In this document: positions 26,153-35,062 of the stretch, piece after piece
Position numbering within the stretch: the first letter of the stretch is position 1
How the letters are laid out: every line of letters begins with the position of its first letter
Origin: an uncultured Prevotella sp.
GTDB lineage: Bacteria; Bacteroidota; Bacteroidia; Bacteroidales; Bacteroidaceae
Direction: 5' to 3'
Assembly: GCA_902800365.1 (NCBI GenBank)
Contig: CADCEF010000003.1
Location: forward strand, 1-64,000
Length of the DNA stretch: 64,000 nucleotides
The notes under the pieces: generated by a model
What the model was told of the DNA's origin: nothing
The model's input: only the letters and a program-made list of their open reading frames with translations
Database searches by the model: none
Translations under genes and position numbers: made by a program

Positions 26153-26495
26153 TTGTTTCAAGTGGTTTTGCTTCACGCTCGTCATCGCTAAGAACAAATA
26201 TGTCCTCATCGTCAGCCTTCATATAATAACGTTCACGAGCAATTTTTTCCATGGCCTTAGGATTCTTGTTCAATTCCTTTATCTGAGCCTGATCACGCTG
26301 GTAGTCAGCATTGTACTTTTCCTTCTCGCGCGAAAGCTCTTCAATGTGCTGGAGATTCTTGAAATGATTCCACAGACTATTGTCGTCAAGAAATCCCACC
26401 AGCAGTATGCCAACGATGCAGACAACGGCATATTTGAAATATACCGAACGCCACATACGAAGAACGTAAGCCTTTATACTCGTCAAAACTTTCAT
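26136..26495 (-). CDS. FtsB/DivIC-family septum protein
   Basis: 119 residues. A single membrane segment (YAVVCIVGILLVGFL) follows a short cytoplasmic N-terminus. A periplasmic coiled coil comes next (HIEELSREKEKYNADYQRDQAQIKELNKNP), then the family motif KAMEKIARERYYMKADDEDIFVL. This topology and motif identify the septum formation initiator (FtsB/DivIC) family, which joins FtsL and FtsQ in the divisome. Its promoter is divergent from that of dnaX. Confidence 0.9.
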   Translation of the reverse strand: MKVLTSIKAYVLRMWRSVYFKYAVVCIVGILLVGFLDDNSLWNHFKNLQHIEELSREKEKYNADYQRDQAQIKELNKNPKAMEKIARERYYMKADDEDIFVLSDDEREAKPLETNEKVE

Positions 26496-26514
26496 AAATT
26501 AATTAATTTGGTTG

Positions 26515-26522
26515 CAAAGATA
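26515..26522 (-). promoter_or_regulatory. -7 promoter element of the FtsB/DivIC gene
   Basis: TATCTTTG on the minus strand, 19 bp before the ATG at 26495. Confidence 0.65.
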
Positions 26523-26536
26523 CAAAATTATCTTTA

Positions 26537-26564
26537 TTATTCATTCTTAATTATTAATTATTTT
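26537..26564. repeat. 7-bp-period tandem array upstream of dnaX
   Basis: TTATTCA, TTCTTAA, TTATTAA, TTATTTT in register. It fills the space between the two divergent -7 elements (26515-26522 and 26566-26573), where the -33 region would be. Because it is AT-rich, this instance is less certain than those inside genes. Confidence 0.55.
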
Positions 26565-26565
26565 G

Positions 26566-26573
26566 TATCTTTG
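26566..26573 (+). promoter_or_regulatory. -7 promoter element of dnaX
   Basis: TATCTTTG, 25 bp before the ATG at 26599. Confidence 0.65.
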
Positions 26574-26598
26574 CACCACAAAATCAATTATTAACAAT

Positions 26599-28401
26599 AT
26601 GGAATATATCGTTTCGGCCAGAAAATACCGTCCGTTAAGTTTCGACACGGTGGTGGGGCAGGCTGCACTGACCACTACTTTGAAGAACGCAGTAAAGAGC
26701 GGCAAGCTGGCTCACGCCTATCTTTTTTGCGGTCCGCGAGGTGTGGGTAAAACCACATGCGCACGCATATTTGCCAAGGCAATTAACTGCCAGCACCCCA
26801 CATCCGAGGGTGAGGCATGTAATGAGTGTGAGTCGTGTCAGTCGTTCAATGAGCAGCGCTCATTAAACATCTTCGAGCTCGATGCTGCATCAAACAACTC
26901 GGTTGAGCACATCAAGACCCTGATGGAACAAACCCGCATCCCGCCTCAACTTGGCAAGTACAAGGTATTTATCATCGACGAGGTTCACATGCTGTCGACT
27001 GCTGCATTCAATGCATTCCTTAAAACACTTGAGGAACCACCTGCACATGTAATTTTCATTTTGGCAACAACCGAGAAGCATAAAATTCTGCCCACCATCC
27101 TGAGCCGTTGCCAGATATACGACTTTGAGCGTATGACTATTCGCAACACCATCGACCACCTTAAGCATGTGGCTCAACAAGAAGGCATCACTTTCGAAGA
27201 GCAGGCATTGGCCGTGATTGCCGAAAAGGCTGATGGAGGAATGCGCGATGCACTCTCGATATTCGATCAAGCTGCATCGTTCTGCCAAGGCAACATTACT
27301 TACGAAAAGGTTATCGAGGATTTGAACGTGCTCGACAGCGAGAATTATTTTAAGATTATCGACCTCTCTATAGATAATAAGGTGAGCGATATTATGGTAT
27401 TGCTCAACTCTGTTATCAATAAGGGGTTTGATGGCGGACTTCTTATTCAAGGCCTTGCAAAACATGTACGTAACGTGCTTATGGCACGCGACCCACAGAC
27501 CCTGCCTTTGCTTGAAGTTAGCGACCAGATGCGTGAGCGATATCAGGAACAGGCTAAGCGATGCCAGATTACATTCCTTTACGATGCGCTGAAGCTGATG
27601 AACCAATGCGACATTAACTACCGCCAATCAAGCAACAAGCGACTGCTGGTAGAGCTGACTCTTATAGAGATAGCACAGATTACCCAACCTGCAGAAGATG
27701 GGGTTAGCGCGGGGCGTAAGCCCAGAAGACTAAAATCCCTGTTTAAGACCCTGATACAGCAGCAGAAGCCCAAGACCACGGCCCCACAGGTAGCCGCGGC
27801 TAAGCCTGCTGTATCAACTAAAAAGCTGAGCGAGTCACCCAGCAAAGTTAAAGAAATAACCAGTCAGTCTGTTACACCAACCGCATCTGCTGCAAGTTCT
27901 ACTAGCAAAATTCCTCTTAGCGGCATAGGTTTTTCATGGAGCAACTTGCGTAACAATGGCGATAATCCCACAAAAGGAGGCACGCAGATTGTTCCTGGTT
28001 CAACAAGCCTACCAATAGGACACAATAAAGTAACCGAAGCTCAGTTCTCGCAGGCCGATTTGGAGTACCAATGGATGTCAATGTGTAACCGCATGCCACA
28101 AAAGTATAGCGGTATTGCCACTCGAATGAAGAACATGGCCCCCACTATCACAGAATTCCCAACAGTAGAAGTGATGGTAGACAATGAACTGATAAAACAG
28201 GAAATTGAGGAAATTCAAGGTAATATATCAAAAACATTGCAGTTATATCTTCACAACAATAATCTGAAGCTAGCCATACGCGTGGCAAAACAAAAAGAAA
28301 AACAAAAGGTACTAAGTCGTAAAGAACAATTCGACGAGATGGCAGAAAAAAATCCTGCCGTAAAGAAATTACAGCAGGTGTTAGATTTAGAATTGGCTTG
28401 A
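26599..28401 (+). CDS. dnaX: DNA polymerase III subunits gamma and tau
   Basis: 600 residues from the ATG at 26599. Clamp-loader AAA+ domain with Walker A GPRGVGKTT (~44), a zinc module with CQHPTSEGEACNECESC, Walker B FIIDEVHML, LEEPPAHVIFILATTE and sensor SRCQ. Residues ~380-480 are a Lys/Pro/Ser/Thr-rich linker, followed by a C-terminal domain that in tau contacts polymerase alpha and DnaB. No obvious programmed frameshift heptamer of the E. coli A-AAA-AAG type was identified on reading. Monocistronic; the terminator overlaps the stop. Confidence 0.94.
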   Translation: MEYIVSARKYRPLSFDTVVGQAALTTTLKNAVKSGKLAHAYLFCGPRGVGKTTCARIFAKAINCQHPTSEGEACNECESCQSFNEQRSLNIFELDAASNNSVEHIKTLMEQTRIPPQLGKYKVFIIDEVHMLSTAAFNAFLKTLEEPPAHVIFILATTEKHKILPTILSRCQIYDFERMTIRNTIDHLKHVAQQEGITFEEQALAVIAEKADGGMRDALSIFDQAASFCQGNITYEKVIEDLNVLDSENYFKIIDLSIDNKVSDIMVLLNSVINKGFDGGLLIQGLAKHVRNVLMARDPQTLPLLEVSDQMRERYQEQAKRCQITFLYDALKLMNQCDINYRQSSNKRLLVELTLIEIAQITQPAEDGVSAGRKPRRLKSLFKTLIQQQKPKTTAPQVAAAKPAVSTKKLSESPSKVKEITSQSVTPTASAASSTSKIPLSGIGFSWSNLRNNGDNPTKGGTQIVPGSTSLPIGHNKVTEAQFSQADLEYQWMSMCNRMPQKYSGIATRMKNMAPTITEFPTVEVMVDNELIKQEIEEIQGNISKTLQLYLHNNNLKLAIRVAKQKEKQKVLSRKEQFDEMAEKNPAVKKLQQVLDLELA

Positions 28402-28430
28402 GTCTCAAGGACCCAAGCCAATTTCTTTTT
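28393..28430 (+). terminator. Terminator overlapping the dnaX stop codon
   Basis: 8-bp stem TTGGCTTG (28393-28400) / CAAGCCAA (28414-28421), then TTTCTTTTT. The stop codon is within the 5' arm. Confidence 0.75.
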
Positions 28431-28435
28431 CTAGT

Positions 28436-28792
28436 TTATTCCCCAAGAACCTTCTTGAGCAGAGCTATGCACTCGTCTCTGTTTACTGGCTTCGAAAGGA
28501 ATCCACAACAACCAGCCTCTTCAGCAGCTGCACGATCACTGTCGAATGCATTAGCTGTAAGTGCCACTACAGGAAGATCAGGTTTCAGCTCCTTAATCTT
28601 CTTGGTTGCCTCGAGTCCGTCCATAATAGGCATCTTGATGTCCATAAGAACCAGATCGTAGTTATTGGCCTCAACCATCTCTACTGCCACCTTTCCATTA
28701 TTGGCACGATCATACTCGAAGTCCTTCTTCAGCAGGTACGTCATCAATACGTAATTGCTGTCATTGTCTTCTGCTACTAGAATCTTTTTCAT
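28436..28792 (-). CDS. Single-domain response regulator (REC only)
   Basis: 118 residues, a bare receiver domain. Acidic pocket ED at 8-9, phospho-acceptor Asp at ~51 in LMDIKMPIMDG, Thr at ~79 in ALTA, and Lys at ~101 in LSKP. There is no DNA-binding or enzymatic output domain, so it must relay phosphate or act by protein contact (CheY/Spo0F type). It is the last gene of the histidine kinase, sugar transporter, regulator run, 28 bp after the transporter start. The adjacent kinase lacks its own receiver, so the two are probably partners. Confidence 0.9.
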   Translation of the reverse strand: MKKILVAEDNDSNYVLMTYLLKKDFEYDRANNGKVAVEMVEANNYDLVLMDIKMPIMDGLEATKKIKELKPDLPVVALTANAFDSDRAAAEEAGCCGFLSKPVNRDECIALLKKVLGE

Positions 28793-28820
28793 AATAGTTC
28801 CACCTTTTTATATTAGTACA

Positions 28821-30299
28821 TTACTTCTCAAGTCTGTCTTTCCACATCTTGCTCATATCCTCAAGAGTCTTGCCCTTTGTCTCAGGAACAAGGCGCCAAA
28901 CGAATACTGCAGCAACAACACAGATTATTCCATAGAGGCCATAGGTAAACCAGTGTCCGAAGTCGTCGCCCTCACTCAGGTGCATATTGAACATTGGCAC
29001 AAACGAGCTTGAAACAATAAAGTTCGAAATCCACTGGAATGCTACAGCGATAGCTACAGCACCACCACGGATGGTGTTGGGGAATATCTCGGCGATGAGC
29101 ACCCAAGTGATTGGTCCCCAAGAGAACATGAATGATGCAGAGTATACCAACAGCGAAGCTGCAGTAACCAGCTCCAAGCCTGCGTGTCCGAATGTAACTG
29201 CCACACCGAATGCTCCCAAAGCCATACCAAGAGAACCACTGATAAGCAAAGGCTTGCGTCCCCACTTCTCTACGGTAAACACAGCTACAAGTGTGAACGA
29301 GATATTGATGATTCCCATGAATACTGTCAGCATCATTGGGTCGTTCATACCCATATCGCCGAAGATACGTGGTGCATAATACAGCACAGCGTTGATACCA
29401 ACAGCCTGCTGGAACACACTCAGCATGATACCTACGAAAATACAGAGAGCACCGTAAGTCATCAGTTTCTCAGTCTTCACAACCATGGTATCCTTAATGT
29501 CCTGCAGAATCTGCTGGGCTTTCAGTGTTCCGTTAATCTTAGCCAGAATACTCTCAGCCTTCTGGTCTTGACCTACAGAAACAAGATAACGTGGCGTCTC
29601 AGGTACGAAGCAAATCAGCAGAGCAAAGAGTCCTGCAGGTACGGCCTCGCTTCCAAACATATAGCGCCAACCTGTTGTAACAGTCCACTGTGCAGCTGGG
29701 TTAATGGCAGCAAGACCCTTACCCATCTCCTCAACCAATGGCTGGATATGGTCGCCAAGGATGAAGAAGTTAACGAAGTAAACCACCAACTGACCAAAGA
29801 TAATGGCAAACTGGTTCCACGATACCAGCATACCACGAATGTTAGATGGTGCCACCTCGCCAATATACATGGGGCAGATAGCAGAAGCCAGACCTACGCC
29901 AATACCACCAATCACGCGATAGAAGTTGAACATGATGAGCAGCGAATAGGTAGGTGCTCCATACTCAAAGAACAAGAACTCTGGGTCCATAGATCCCAGT
30001 GCTGAGATAAAGAACAGCAGCCCCGCAATAATCAGCGACTTTTTACGACCCAGGTTAGTAGCAAGGAATCCAGAAATTGCCGATCCGATGATACATCCTA
30101 TCAGGGCGCTGGCCGATGTAAAGCCGTGCCATGCGTCGGTATAGGCAAAATCCTTCGACTCCATAAAGAATGCTTGTAGTCCCTTTTCTGCTCCAGATAT
30201 AACAGCTGTGTCATATCCGAAAAGCAGGCCGCCAAGTACTGCGACCATCACGATTGAAATCAGGTAGGCCTTGCTACCCTGTTCTGTTTGATTCGTCAT
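28821..30299 (-). CDS. Sugar:H+ symporter of the MFS (XylE-like)
   Basis: 492 residues with twelve membrane segments. Sugar-porter signatures: GGLLFGYDTAVISGA in TM1, GRKKSL, PETPRYLV at the end of the first half, GINAVLYYAPRI, EKWGRKPL and PETKGKTLEDM at the C-terminus. It most resembles the bacterial xylose/arabinose/glucose symporters such as XylE. The sugar is inferred, from a divergent arabinofuranosidase, to be a pentose. It is sandwiched between a histidine kinase (2 bp upstream) and a response regulator. Confidence 0.92.
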   Translation of the reverse strand: MTNQTEQGSKAYLISIVMVAVLGGLLFGYDTAVISGAEKGLQAFFMESKDFAYTDAWHGFTSASALIGCIIGSAISGFLATNLGRKKSLIIAGLLFFISALGSMDPEFLFFEYGAPTYSLLIMFNFYRVIGGIGVGLASAICPMYIGEVAPSNIRGMLVSWNQFAIIFGQLVVYFVNFFILGDHIQPLVEEMGKGLAAINPAAQWTVTTGWRYMFGSEAVPAGLFALLICFVPETPRYLVSVGQDQKAESILAKINGTLKAQQILQDIKDTMVVKTEKLMTYGALCIFVGIMLSVFQQAVGINAVLYYAPRIFGDMGMNDPMMLTVFMGIINISFTLVAVFTVEKWGRKPLLISGSLGMALGAFGVAVTFGHAGLELVTAASLLVYSASFMFSWGPITWVLIAEIFPNTIRGGAVAIAVAFQWISNFIVSSSFVPMFNMHLSEGDDFGHWFTYGLYGIICVVAAVFVWRLVPETKGKTLEDMSKMWKDRLEK

Positions 30300-30301
30300 A
30301 A

Positions 30302-32137
30302 TTATTCTGTTGTTTTAAGTTTAATTGGCAAACTAAGTATAAATGTAGTACCCTTTTCCGACGTCTTGTCAAGCGTCAGTGTACCTCCCAGTTTCTCTGC
30401 CGTTTCATGGCAGTAGGCGAGCCCCAGTCCCAGTCCTTCTTTGAATTCGTCAACCTTTACGAATCTGTCGAAGATGGTGTTTATCTTATTATCAGGAATT
30501 CCGCAACCTGTATCCTCTATAGTAAAGTGGAAGAAGTCGCTATCCTTTTTCAGTGTCAGGCGTATATATCCCTGCTCAGTAAACTTGCTGGCGTTCTCTA
30601 ATATGTTACCAAGCATCTGCAGCAGACTGTCGCTGTTGGTCACCAGTTTTTTGTCTTCCCCGTCAGTAAGGTCATTCAGTTCAACGCGAATCTTTGTCGG
30701 GTCAACATCAGGCATGGCAGAAATAGCACGGCGGCATATCTCCAAAGCATCACACACGTCTACGTCTTTCAGCAGATCCTTGGTATGCTCGTTGGCCAGC
30801 GCCAGCATCTTGTTTACCAGCGATGTTATATGGCGTGTATTCTTGCTGATAGTGTCAGCAATGCCTTTACGTTCAGAAGGTTCAAACTCCGACCCCTCCT
30901 CAGTCAGCACCTGTGTAAATCCGTTGATGATGTTAAGCGGGGTTCTTATCTCGTGACTCACGCTGCGTATGAATTCCGTCTTCATCTCGTCGGCAGCAGC
31001 CACCTGTTTATAGGCCGCTTTCAGCTCACGGTTCTTCTTCACCAGTATGTCCTGATAGCGACGCTTTCCATAGATGGTCATGGCCAGTCCGATAATCAGC
31101 ATCAGAGCCAGCACCATGGCTATCACCAGCACGATGTTCATCACGTGCGATGCCTTCTGCCCCTGGCGCAGCAGCACCATCTCGTCTTCCTGTTTCTGTA
31201 TGTTCTCAGCTATCATCACACCTGTAATCGAGTCGCGCTTGTGCATCAACTCTCGCTGAATCATAAATGCTTTCTCATTGTCGCCTATATAACGGTAGAT
31301 GTCACAGCGCAGCAGATATCGCTCCTTCATGTTAGCCAGTTTCTCCACATCTTTCAGAGCTTTTTCGGGGTTGCCATCCAATACCGTTTTATATATGCGC
31401 GCGTACGGAAGAAATAGGTCGCCTATCTGGTTTGGATTACTCTTGTCGGCCTCCTCCGACTTTCTATAGTATTCATAAAAGGCATCGTATTTCTTTTCCT
31501 TGAACATAACGATAGCCTTCATCGCCAGAGCGTCGGCCATGCCACGCCAGTATTCCTTCTGGTCATTGTGGCGCTCCAGCTCATTCAGGTCTTTATCAAG
31601 CCACTTCAGCGTTTCGTTTGTATCGTTGTTCAGTTGTATATGGGCCATAGCCAGATACAGGAAACTCAGTCCGTCGCGTTCGTATTTCGTACCTTTAATC
31701 AGTTCGATGGCTTTTTTCAGTTCAGCCACGGCTCCAGGAATGTTTCCACAGGCGTTGTAAACATGGCCCAGCATCTTTGGTGCCAGAAACTGCTCATCCG
31801 CTGCTTCATTCTTACGTCTCACCAGATCGTCCTTCATTGTATTAACAATATGGTAAGCATCGTGAATATTCATACGGTCTAGGTTGAACATAATACCACA
31901 TGTCCACGAATCGTAGTAAGCCTCGTTATCCTTATCTTCTATGGCATGAGCCTGATATGCCCAACACGCAGCATACACCACGCTGGGGTTATCCTGCTGA
32001 CAGGTAGCCCACATGGCCGAACGCAGTCTGCGATGCCCTAAGGAATCTTTGCAATGCACAGTTTGTGCCACTACCTGTGGTGTTACCAGCAGAGTAGCCA
32101 AACCTAACATATATTTCATCCAATGGTTGGTCATCAT
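30302..32137 (-). CDS. TPR-containing membrane sensor histidine kinase
   Basis: 611 residues from the ATG at 32137. Signal peptide (KYMLGLATLLVTPQVVAQ), a periplasmic helical repeat (TPR-like) sensor of ~320 residues, a membrane segment (VMNIVLVIAMVLALMLIIGLAMTIYG), a coiled linker, and HisKA with VSHEIRTPLN (phospho-acceptor His ~395). The HATPase_c motifs follow: NILENASKF, EDTGCGIPD, EGLGLGLAYC and SEKGTTFIL. No receiver is fused. The TPR sensor plus kinase layout is common in Bacteroidota. It is first in an operon with the XylE-like transporter and REC protein, suggesting that it monitors sugar status. Confidence 0.9.
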   Translation of the reverse strand: MMTNHWMKYMLGLATLLVTPQVVAQTVHCKDSLGHRRLRSAMWATCQQDNPSVVYAACWAYQAHAIEDKDNEAYYDSWTCGIMFNLDRMNIHDAYHIVNTMKDDLVRRKNEAADEQFLAPKMLGHVYNACGNIPGAVAELKKAIELIKGTKYERDGLSFLYLAMAHIQLNNDTNETLKWLDKDLNELERHNDQKEYWRGMADALAMKAIVMFKEKKYDAFYEYYRKSEEADKSNPNQIGDLFLPYARIYKTVLDGNPEKALKDVEKLANMKERYLLRCDIYRYIGDNEKAFMIQRELMHKRDSITGVMIAENIQKQEDEMVLLRQGQKASHVMNIVLVIAMVLALMLIIGLAMTIYGKRRYQDILVKKNRELKAAYKQVAAADEMKTEFIRSVSHEIRTPLNIINGFTQVLTEEGSEFEPSERKGIADTISKNTRHITSLVNKMLALANEHTKDLLKDVDVCDALEICRRAISAMPDVDPTKIRVELNDLTDGEDKKLVTNSDSLLQMLGNILENASKFTEQGYIRLTLKKDSDFFHFTIEDTGCGIPDNKINTIFDRFVKVDEFKEGLGLGLAYCHETAEKLGGTLTLDKTSEKGTTFILSLPIKLKTTE

Positions 32138-32167
32138 TTCTTGTTGGTCTAATATAAAAATCCTCGG

Positions 32168-32175
32168 CAAAATTA
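32168..32175 (-). promoter_or_regulatory. -7 promoter element of the kinase-transporter-REC operon
   Basis: TAATTTTG on the minus strand, 30 bp before the ATG at 32137. Confidence 0.55.
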
Positions 32176-32259
32176 ACGTTTTTCTTTTAAAACTCCAAAC
32201 TTTTTTCTCACTAAAACGTTATTTTTTGTATAAACTACACCATTCTCAGATTTTTTATG

Positions 32260-32267
32260 TATTTTTG
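32260..32267 (+). promoter_or_regulatory. -7 promoter element of the GH51 gene
   Basis: TATTTTTG, 29 bp before the ATG at 32297, divergent from the kinase promoter. Confidence 0.6.
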
Positions 32268-32296
32268 TGCCCACTAGCAACTAATTACGTAACGAA

Positions 32297-34306
32297 ATGA
32301 AGAGTTTATCAACTATGCTTCTGCTTGCCGCCAGCCTCACAGCTGGGGCACAGACTCACGTATTTGACGTGAACACAAAGAAACTAGGGGCTCCCGTACA
32401 GCCTACGATGTACGGTATCTTCTTCGAGGATATCAACTATGCAGCTGATGGCGGACTTTATGCAGAGCTGGTAAAGAACCGCTCGTTCGAGTTCCCCAAC
32501 GCTTTTACAGGATGGGATATCTCGGGAAAGGTTACTCTGATGAACGATGGTCCTTTCGAGCGCAACCCTCACTATGTACGCCTAGCTCCTTCAGGCCATA
32601 GCGACAAACACACCATGATTGAGAATCACGGATTCTTCGGCATGGGTGTAAAGGGCGGCCAGGAGTATCGTTTCTCTGTTTGGGCTCGCGTTCCAGATGG
32701 TGGCAAGGCAAAACTGTGGGTCGATTTAGTTGACAATGCTACTATGGACGAGGACCAGAAGTTGGGCAACGCTGGCGTTGAGGTATCAAGCAAGGAATGG
32801 AAGAAGTACACTGCCATCATCAAACCCAAACGCACATTTGCCAAGGCACATCTGCGTGTTTGGGGTGACAGCAAGGCCACTACCGATCTTGAGCACGTAA
32901 GTCTCTTCCCTGTCGATACTTGGAAGGGGCGCGAGAATGGTATGCGTAAAGACTTGGCACAGGCACTTAACGATATGCATCCTGGTGTTTTCCGTTTTCC
33001 AGGCGGATGTATCGTAGAGGGCACAGATCTGGCTACACGATATCAGTGGAAGAACACTGTTGGTCCAGTAGAAAACCGTCCTCTTAATGAGAACCGCTGG
33101 CACTACACCTTCACAAGCCGCTACTTCCCAGATTACTATCAGAGCTACGGACTTGGCTTCTTCGAGTTCTTCCAGCTCTGTGAGGATTTCGGATCTGAGG
33201 CTCTGCCTGTAATCTCTTGCGGACTCTCATGCCAGTTCCAGAACCCCGACCCCACCAAGCCTGGTGTACACGTAGCTATCGAAGATCTCGAGCCTTATAT
33301 TCAGGATGCTCTCGACCTTATTGAGTTTGCTAACGGTCCTGCTGATTCTAAGTGGGGCAAGGTACGTGCCGACATGGGACATCCCGCCCCATTCAACCTT
33401 AAGTACCTTGGCGTTGGTAATGAGCAGTGGGATTACGACGAGGAGCATGGTGGTTTCGGACCTGTGTTCACTGCCCGACTCAAGAAGTTTAGCGATGCCA
33501 TCCGCAAAAAGTATCCTAACATCAAGCTCATCGGTACCACTGGTCCTAACTCAGAAGGATGGGACTTCGACCTGTTGCAGCCACGTATGAAGGAGCTGAA
33601 GGTAGATCTCTACGACGAGCACTACTATCGCAACGAGGAATGGTTCCTCACTCACGGCCTGCGCTACGACTCTTACGACCGTAAGGGTCCTAAGGTCTTT
33701 GCCGGCGAGTATGCATGCCACGGCAGCAATAAGCATAAATGGAATCACTATTATACATCTTTATTAGAGGCTGCCCACATGACAGGTATTGAGCGTAATG
33801 CCGACATCGTCCACATGGCAACCTATGCACCTCTGTTTGCCCACGTCGAAGGTTGGCAGTGGCGTCCCGATGCCATCTGGTACGATAACCTGCGCATGTT
33901 CAAATCTGTAAGCTACTATGTTCAGCAGCTCTATGCTATGAACAAGGGATCGCACGTTCTATCGCTTACTATGAACAAGAAGCCTGTAGCTGGTCAGCCT
34001 GGTCAGGACGGATTGTTTGCCTCAGCCGTATTCGAGCAGAGCACAGGCGAGGTTATTGTTAAGGTTGTAAACACCAGTGACAAGGTTCAGCCAGTAAGCA
34101 TCCAGCTTCAAGGCATCAAGGGGGCTGCTACAGCTAAAACTATCACTCTGAGCCACACTGGCATGGACGATGAGAACACCCTCGACAATCCTGAAAAGAT
34201 TATTCCACAGTCTGGCACCTGCAAGGTTGATGCAGGCAAGGGTGCATCACTCATAACCGATGATATGCCCGCCAAGAGTTTCCGCATCTATAAGGTTAAG
34301 AAGTAA
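32297..34306 (+). CDS. Alpha-L-arabinofuranosidase, GH51
   Basis: 669 residues. Signal peptide MKSLSTMLLLAASLTAGAQ, so exported. It releases terminal arabinofuranose from arabinan or arabinoxylan. GH51 markers: YGIFFEDINYAADGGLYAELVKNRSFE near the start, the general acid/base Glu ~376 in GVGNEQW and the nucleophile Glu ~471 in FAGEYACHG. Residues ~75-195 look like an inserted carbohydrate-binding-type beta-sandwich (YRFSVWARV...KAHLRVWGD), and the C-terminal ~150 residues form a beta domain. It is divergent from the XylE-like transporter operon, giving a coherent pentose-scavenging module. Confidence 0.93.
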   Translation: MKSLSTMLLLAASLTAGAQTHVFDVNTKKLGAPVQPTMYGIFFEDINYAADGGLYAELVKNRSFEFPNAFTGWDISGKVTLMNDGPFERNPHYVRLAPSGHSDKHTMIENHGFFGMGVKGGQEYRFSVWARVPDGGKAKLWVDLVDNATMDEDQKLGNAGVEVSSKEWKKYTAIIKPKRTFAKAHLRVWGDSKATTDLEHVSLFPVDTWKGRENGMRKDLAQALNDMHPGVFRFPGGCIVEGTDLATRYQWKNTVGPVENRPLNENRWHYTFTSRYFPDYYQSYGLGFFEFFQLCEDFGSEALPVISCGLSCQFQNPDPTKPGVHVAIEDLEPYIQDALDLIEFANGPADSKWGKVRADMGHPAPFNLKYLGVGNEQWDYDEEHGGFGPVFTARLKKFSDAIRKKYPNIKLIGTTGPNSEGWDFDLLQPRMKELKVDLYDEHYYRNEEWFLTHGLRYDSYDRKGPKVFAGEYACHGSNKHKWNHYYTSLLEAAHMTGIERNADIVHMATYAPLFAHVEGWQWRPDAIWYDNLRMFKSVSYYVQQLYAMNKGSHVLSLTMNKKPVAGQPGQDGLFASAVFEQSTGEVIVKVVNTSDKVQPVSIQLQGIKGAATAKTITLSHTGMDDENTLDNPEKIIPQSGTCKVDAGKGASLITDDMPAKSFRIYKVKK

Positions 34307-34336
34307 CAGTTTAACCTTAACGTACAAAAACGATTC

Positions 34337-34368
34337 GGGAGTCTGATGTCGCATCAGACTCCCTTTTA
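34337..34368 (+). terminator. Terminator after the GH51 gene
   Basis: 12-bp perfect stem GGGAGTCTGATG (34337-34348) / CATCAGACTCCC (34352-34363), loop TCG, then TTTTAT. Confidence 0.9.
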
Positions 34369-34537
34369 TAATCATGGTTTTTTAAGTAATTAAGCATTAT
34401 TTACTTTTCTGCTGCAAATATAGGCATTATTTTCCTAACCAACTTTTTTAAAAGTAACAAAAACTTTTCAAAAAACAAAAAAACGCATATTTTTCTATTT
34501 TTTCCGCCTAATTTATACTTATTTTCAATTTTATTTG

Positions 34538-34545
34538 TATCTTTG
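34538..34545 (+). promoter_or_regulatory. -7 promoter element of the riboswitch transcript
   Basis: TATCTTTG followed by CATCG; the riboswitch structure begins within ~15 bp. No good -33 box. The preceding stretch 34369-34530 is very AT-rich and I see nothing else in it. Confidence 0.6.
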
Positions 34546-34552
34546 CATCGTG

Positions 34553-34755
34553 ATTCTGAAAAGAGTCGCCCATGGAGGTGTGCTTAACCGCACTTAATTG
34601 GGAACGTGAGTGTAAATCTCCGACTGTCCCGCAGCAGTGAACTCCATTATGGCTTCCAAGCAACAACGCCATTGAACTTTTTTCGAGAAGGCGCTTGGGA
34701 GTGGAGGAAAGTCTGAAGACCAGCCTTCAATTGGTAAAATGCCGAATACTCTCGA
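34553..34755 (+). promoter_or_regulatory. Cobalamin riboswitch
   Basis: About 200 nt with the conserved cobalamin aptamer blocks: TTGGGAACGTGAGT, then CGACTGTCCCGCAGCAGTGA (pseudoknot/core), GGCGCTTGGGAGTGGAGG, and the 3' B12 box AAGTCTGAAGACCAGCC. It binds adenosylcobalamin or a related corrinoid and lowers downstream expression, usually by blocking translation in Bacteroidota. Downstream lie a candidate hairpin (34855-34890), a 29-codon frame (34927-35016) and, behind a separate promoter, two histidine phosphatases. I cannot tell the aptamer class without a covariance model. Confidence 0.88.
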
Positions 34756-34854
34756 TGTAAGGGTAGTTCTGGCGATACGTATTTATTTTATTTGAGTTGC
34801 AAAAGACTCAGCGCTGTTTTATGCGCGCATACGTGTATTATTATATAAGTTCCC

Positions 34855-34890
34855 AGGGGGCGGTCTGTCGTGAAGATAACGCCTCCCCCT
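34855..34890 (+). other. Candidate expression-platform hairpin
   Basis: AGGGGG-C-GGT (34855-34864) can pair with GCC-T-CCCCCT (34881-34890): 9 pairs with one C/T mismatch and a G-U. It is followed only by a short pyrimidine run, so a weak terminator or a structural element between riboswitch and microprotein frame. Confidence 0.4.
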
Positions 34891-34926
34891 TTCTCAAGAT
34901 TATTAATTACTTTATGCTTTATCGCT

Positions 34927-35016
34927 ATGTCATATATTATCATCGTTGCCATCGAGTTTATTATTGCCTTAGTGGGTGTAACGCTTCTTATCCGTTTTTA
35001 CAACCACAAGCAATAA
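34927..35016 (+). CDS. Candidate 29-residue single-span membrane microprotein under riboswitch control
   Basis: ATG at 34927, TAA at 35014. The product begins MSYIIIVAIEF and continues as one ~20-residue hydrophobic helix with a Glu in it, ending in the basic tail RFYNHKQ, which predicts a cytoplasmic C-terminus. It is the first frame of protein-like character after the cobalamin riboswitch, ~170 bp downstream, and sits before the separate phosphatase promoter. No Shine-Dalgarno. A longer frame across the same bases (from 34797) has many Tyr/Cys/His and looks random. The family is not known to me, and expression is unproven. Confidence 0.45.
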   Translation: MSYIIIVAIEFIIALVGVTLLIRFYNHKQ

Positions 35017-35062
35017 AATGCAGTTTTTTAAGCAGATTCTTTGTCGCTTTCAGAAAAAGTTG

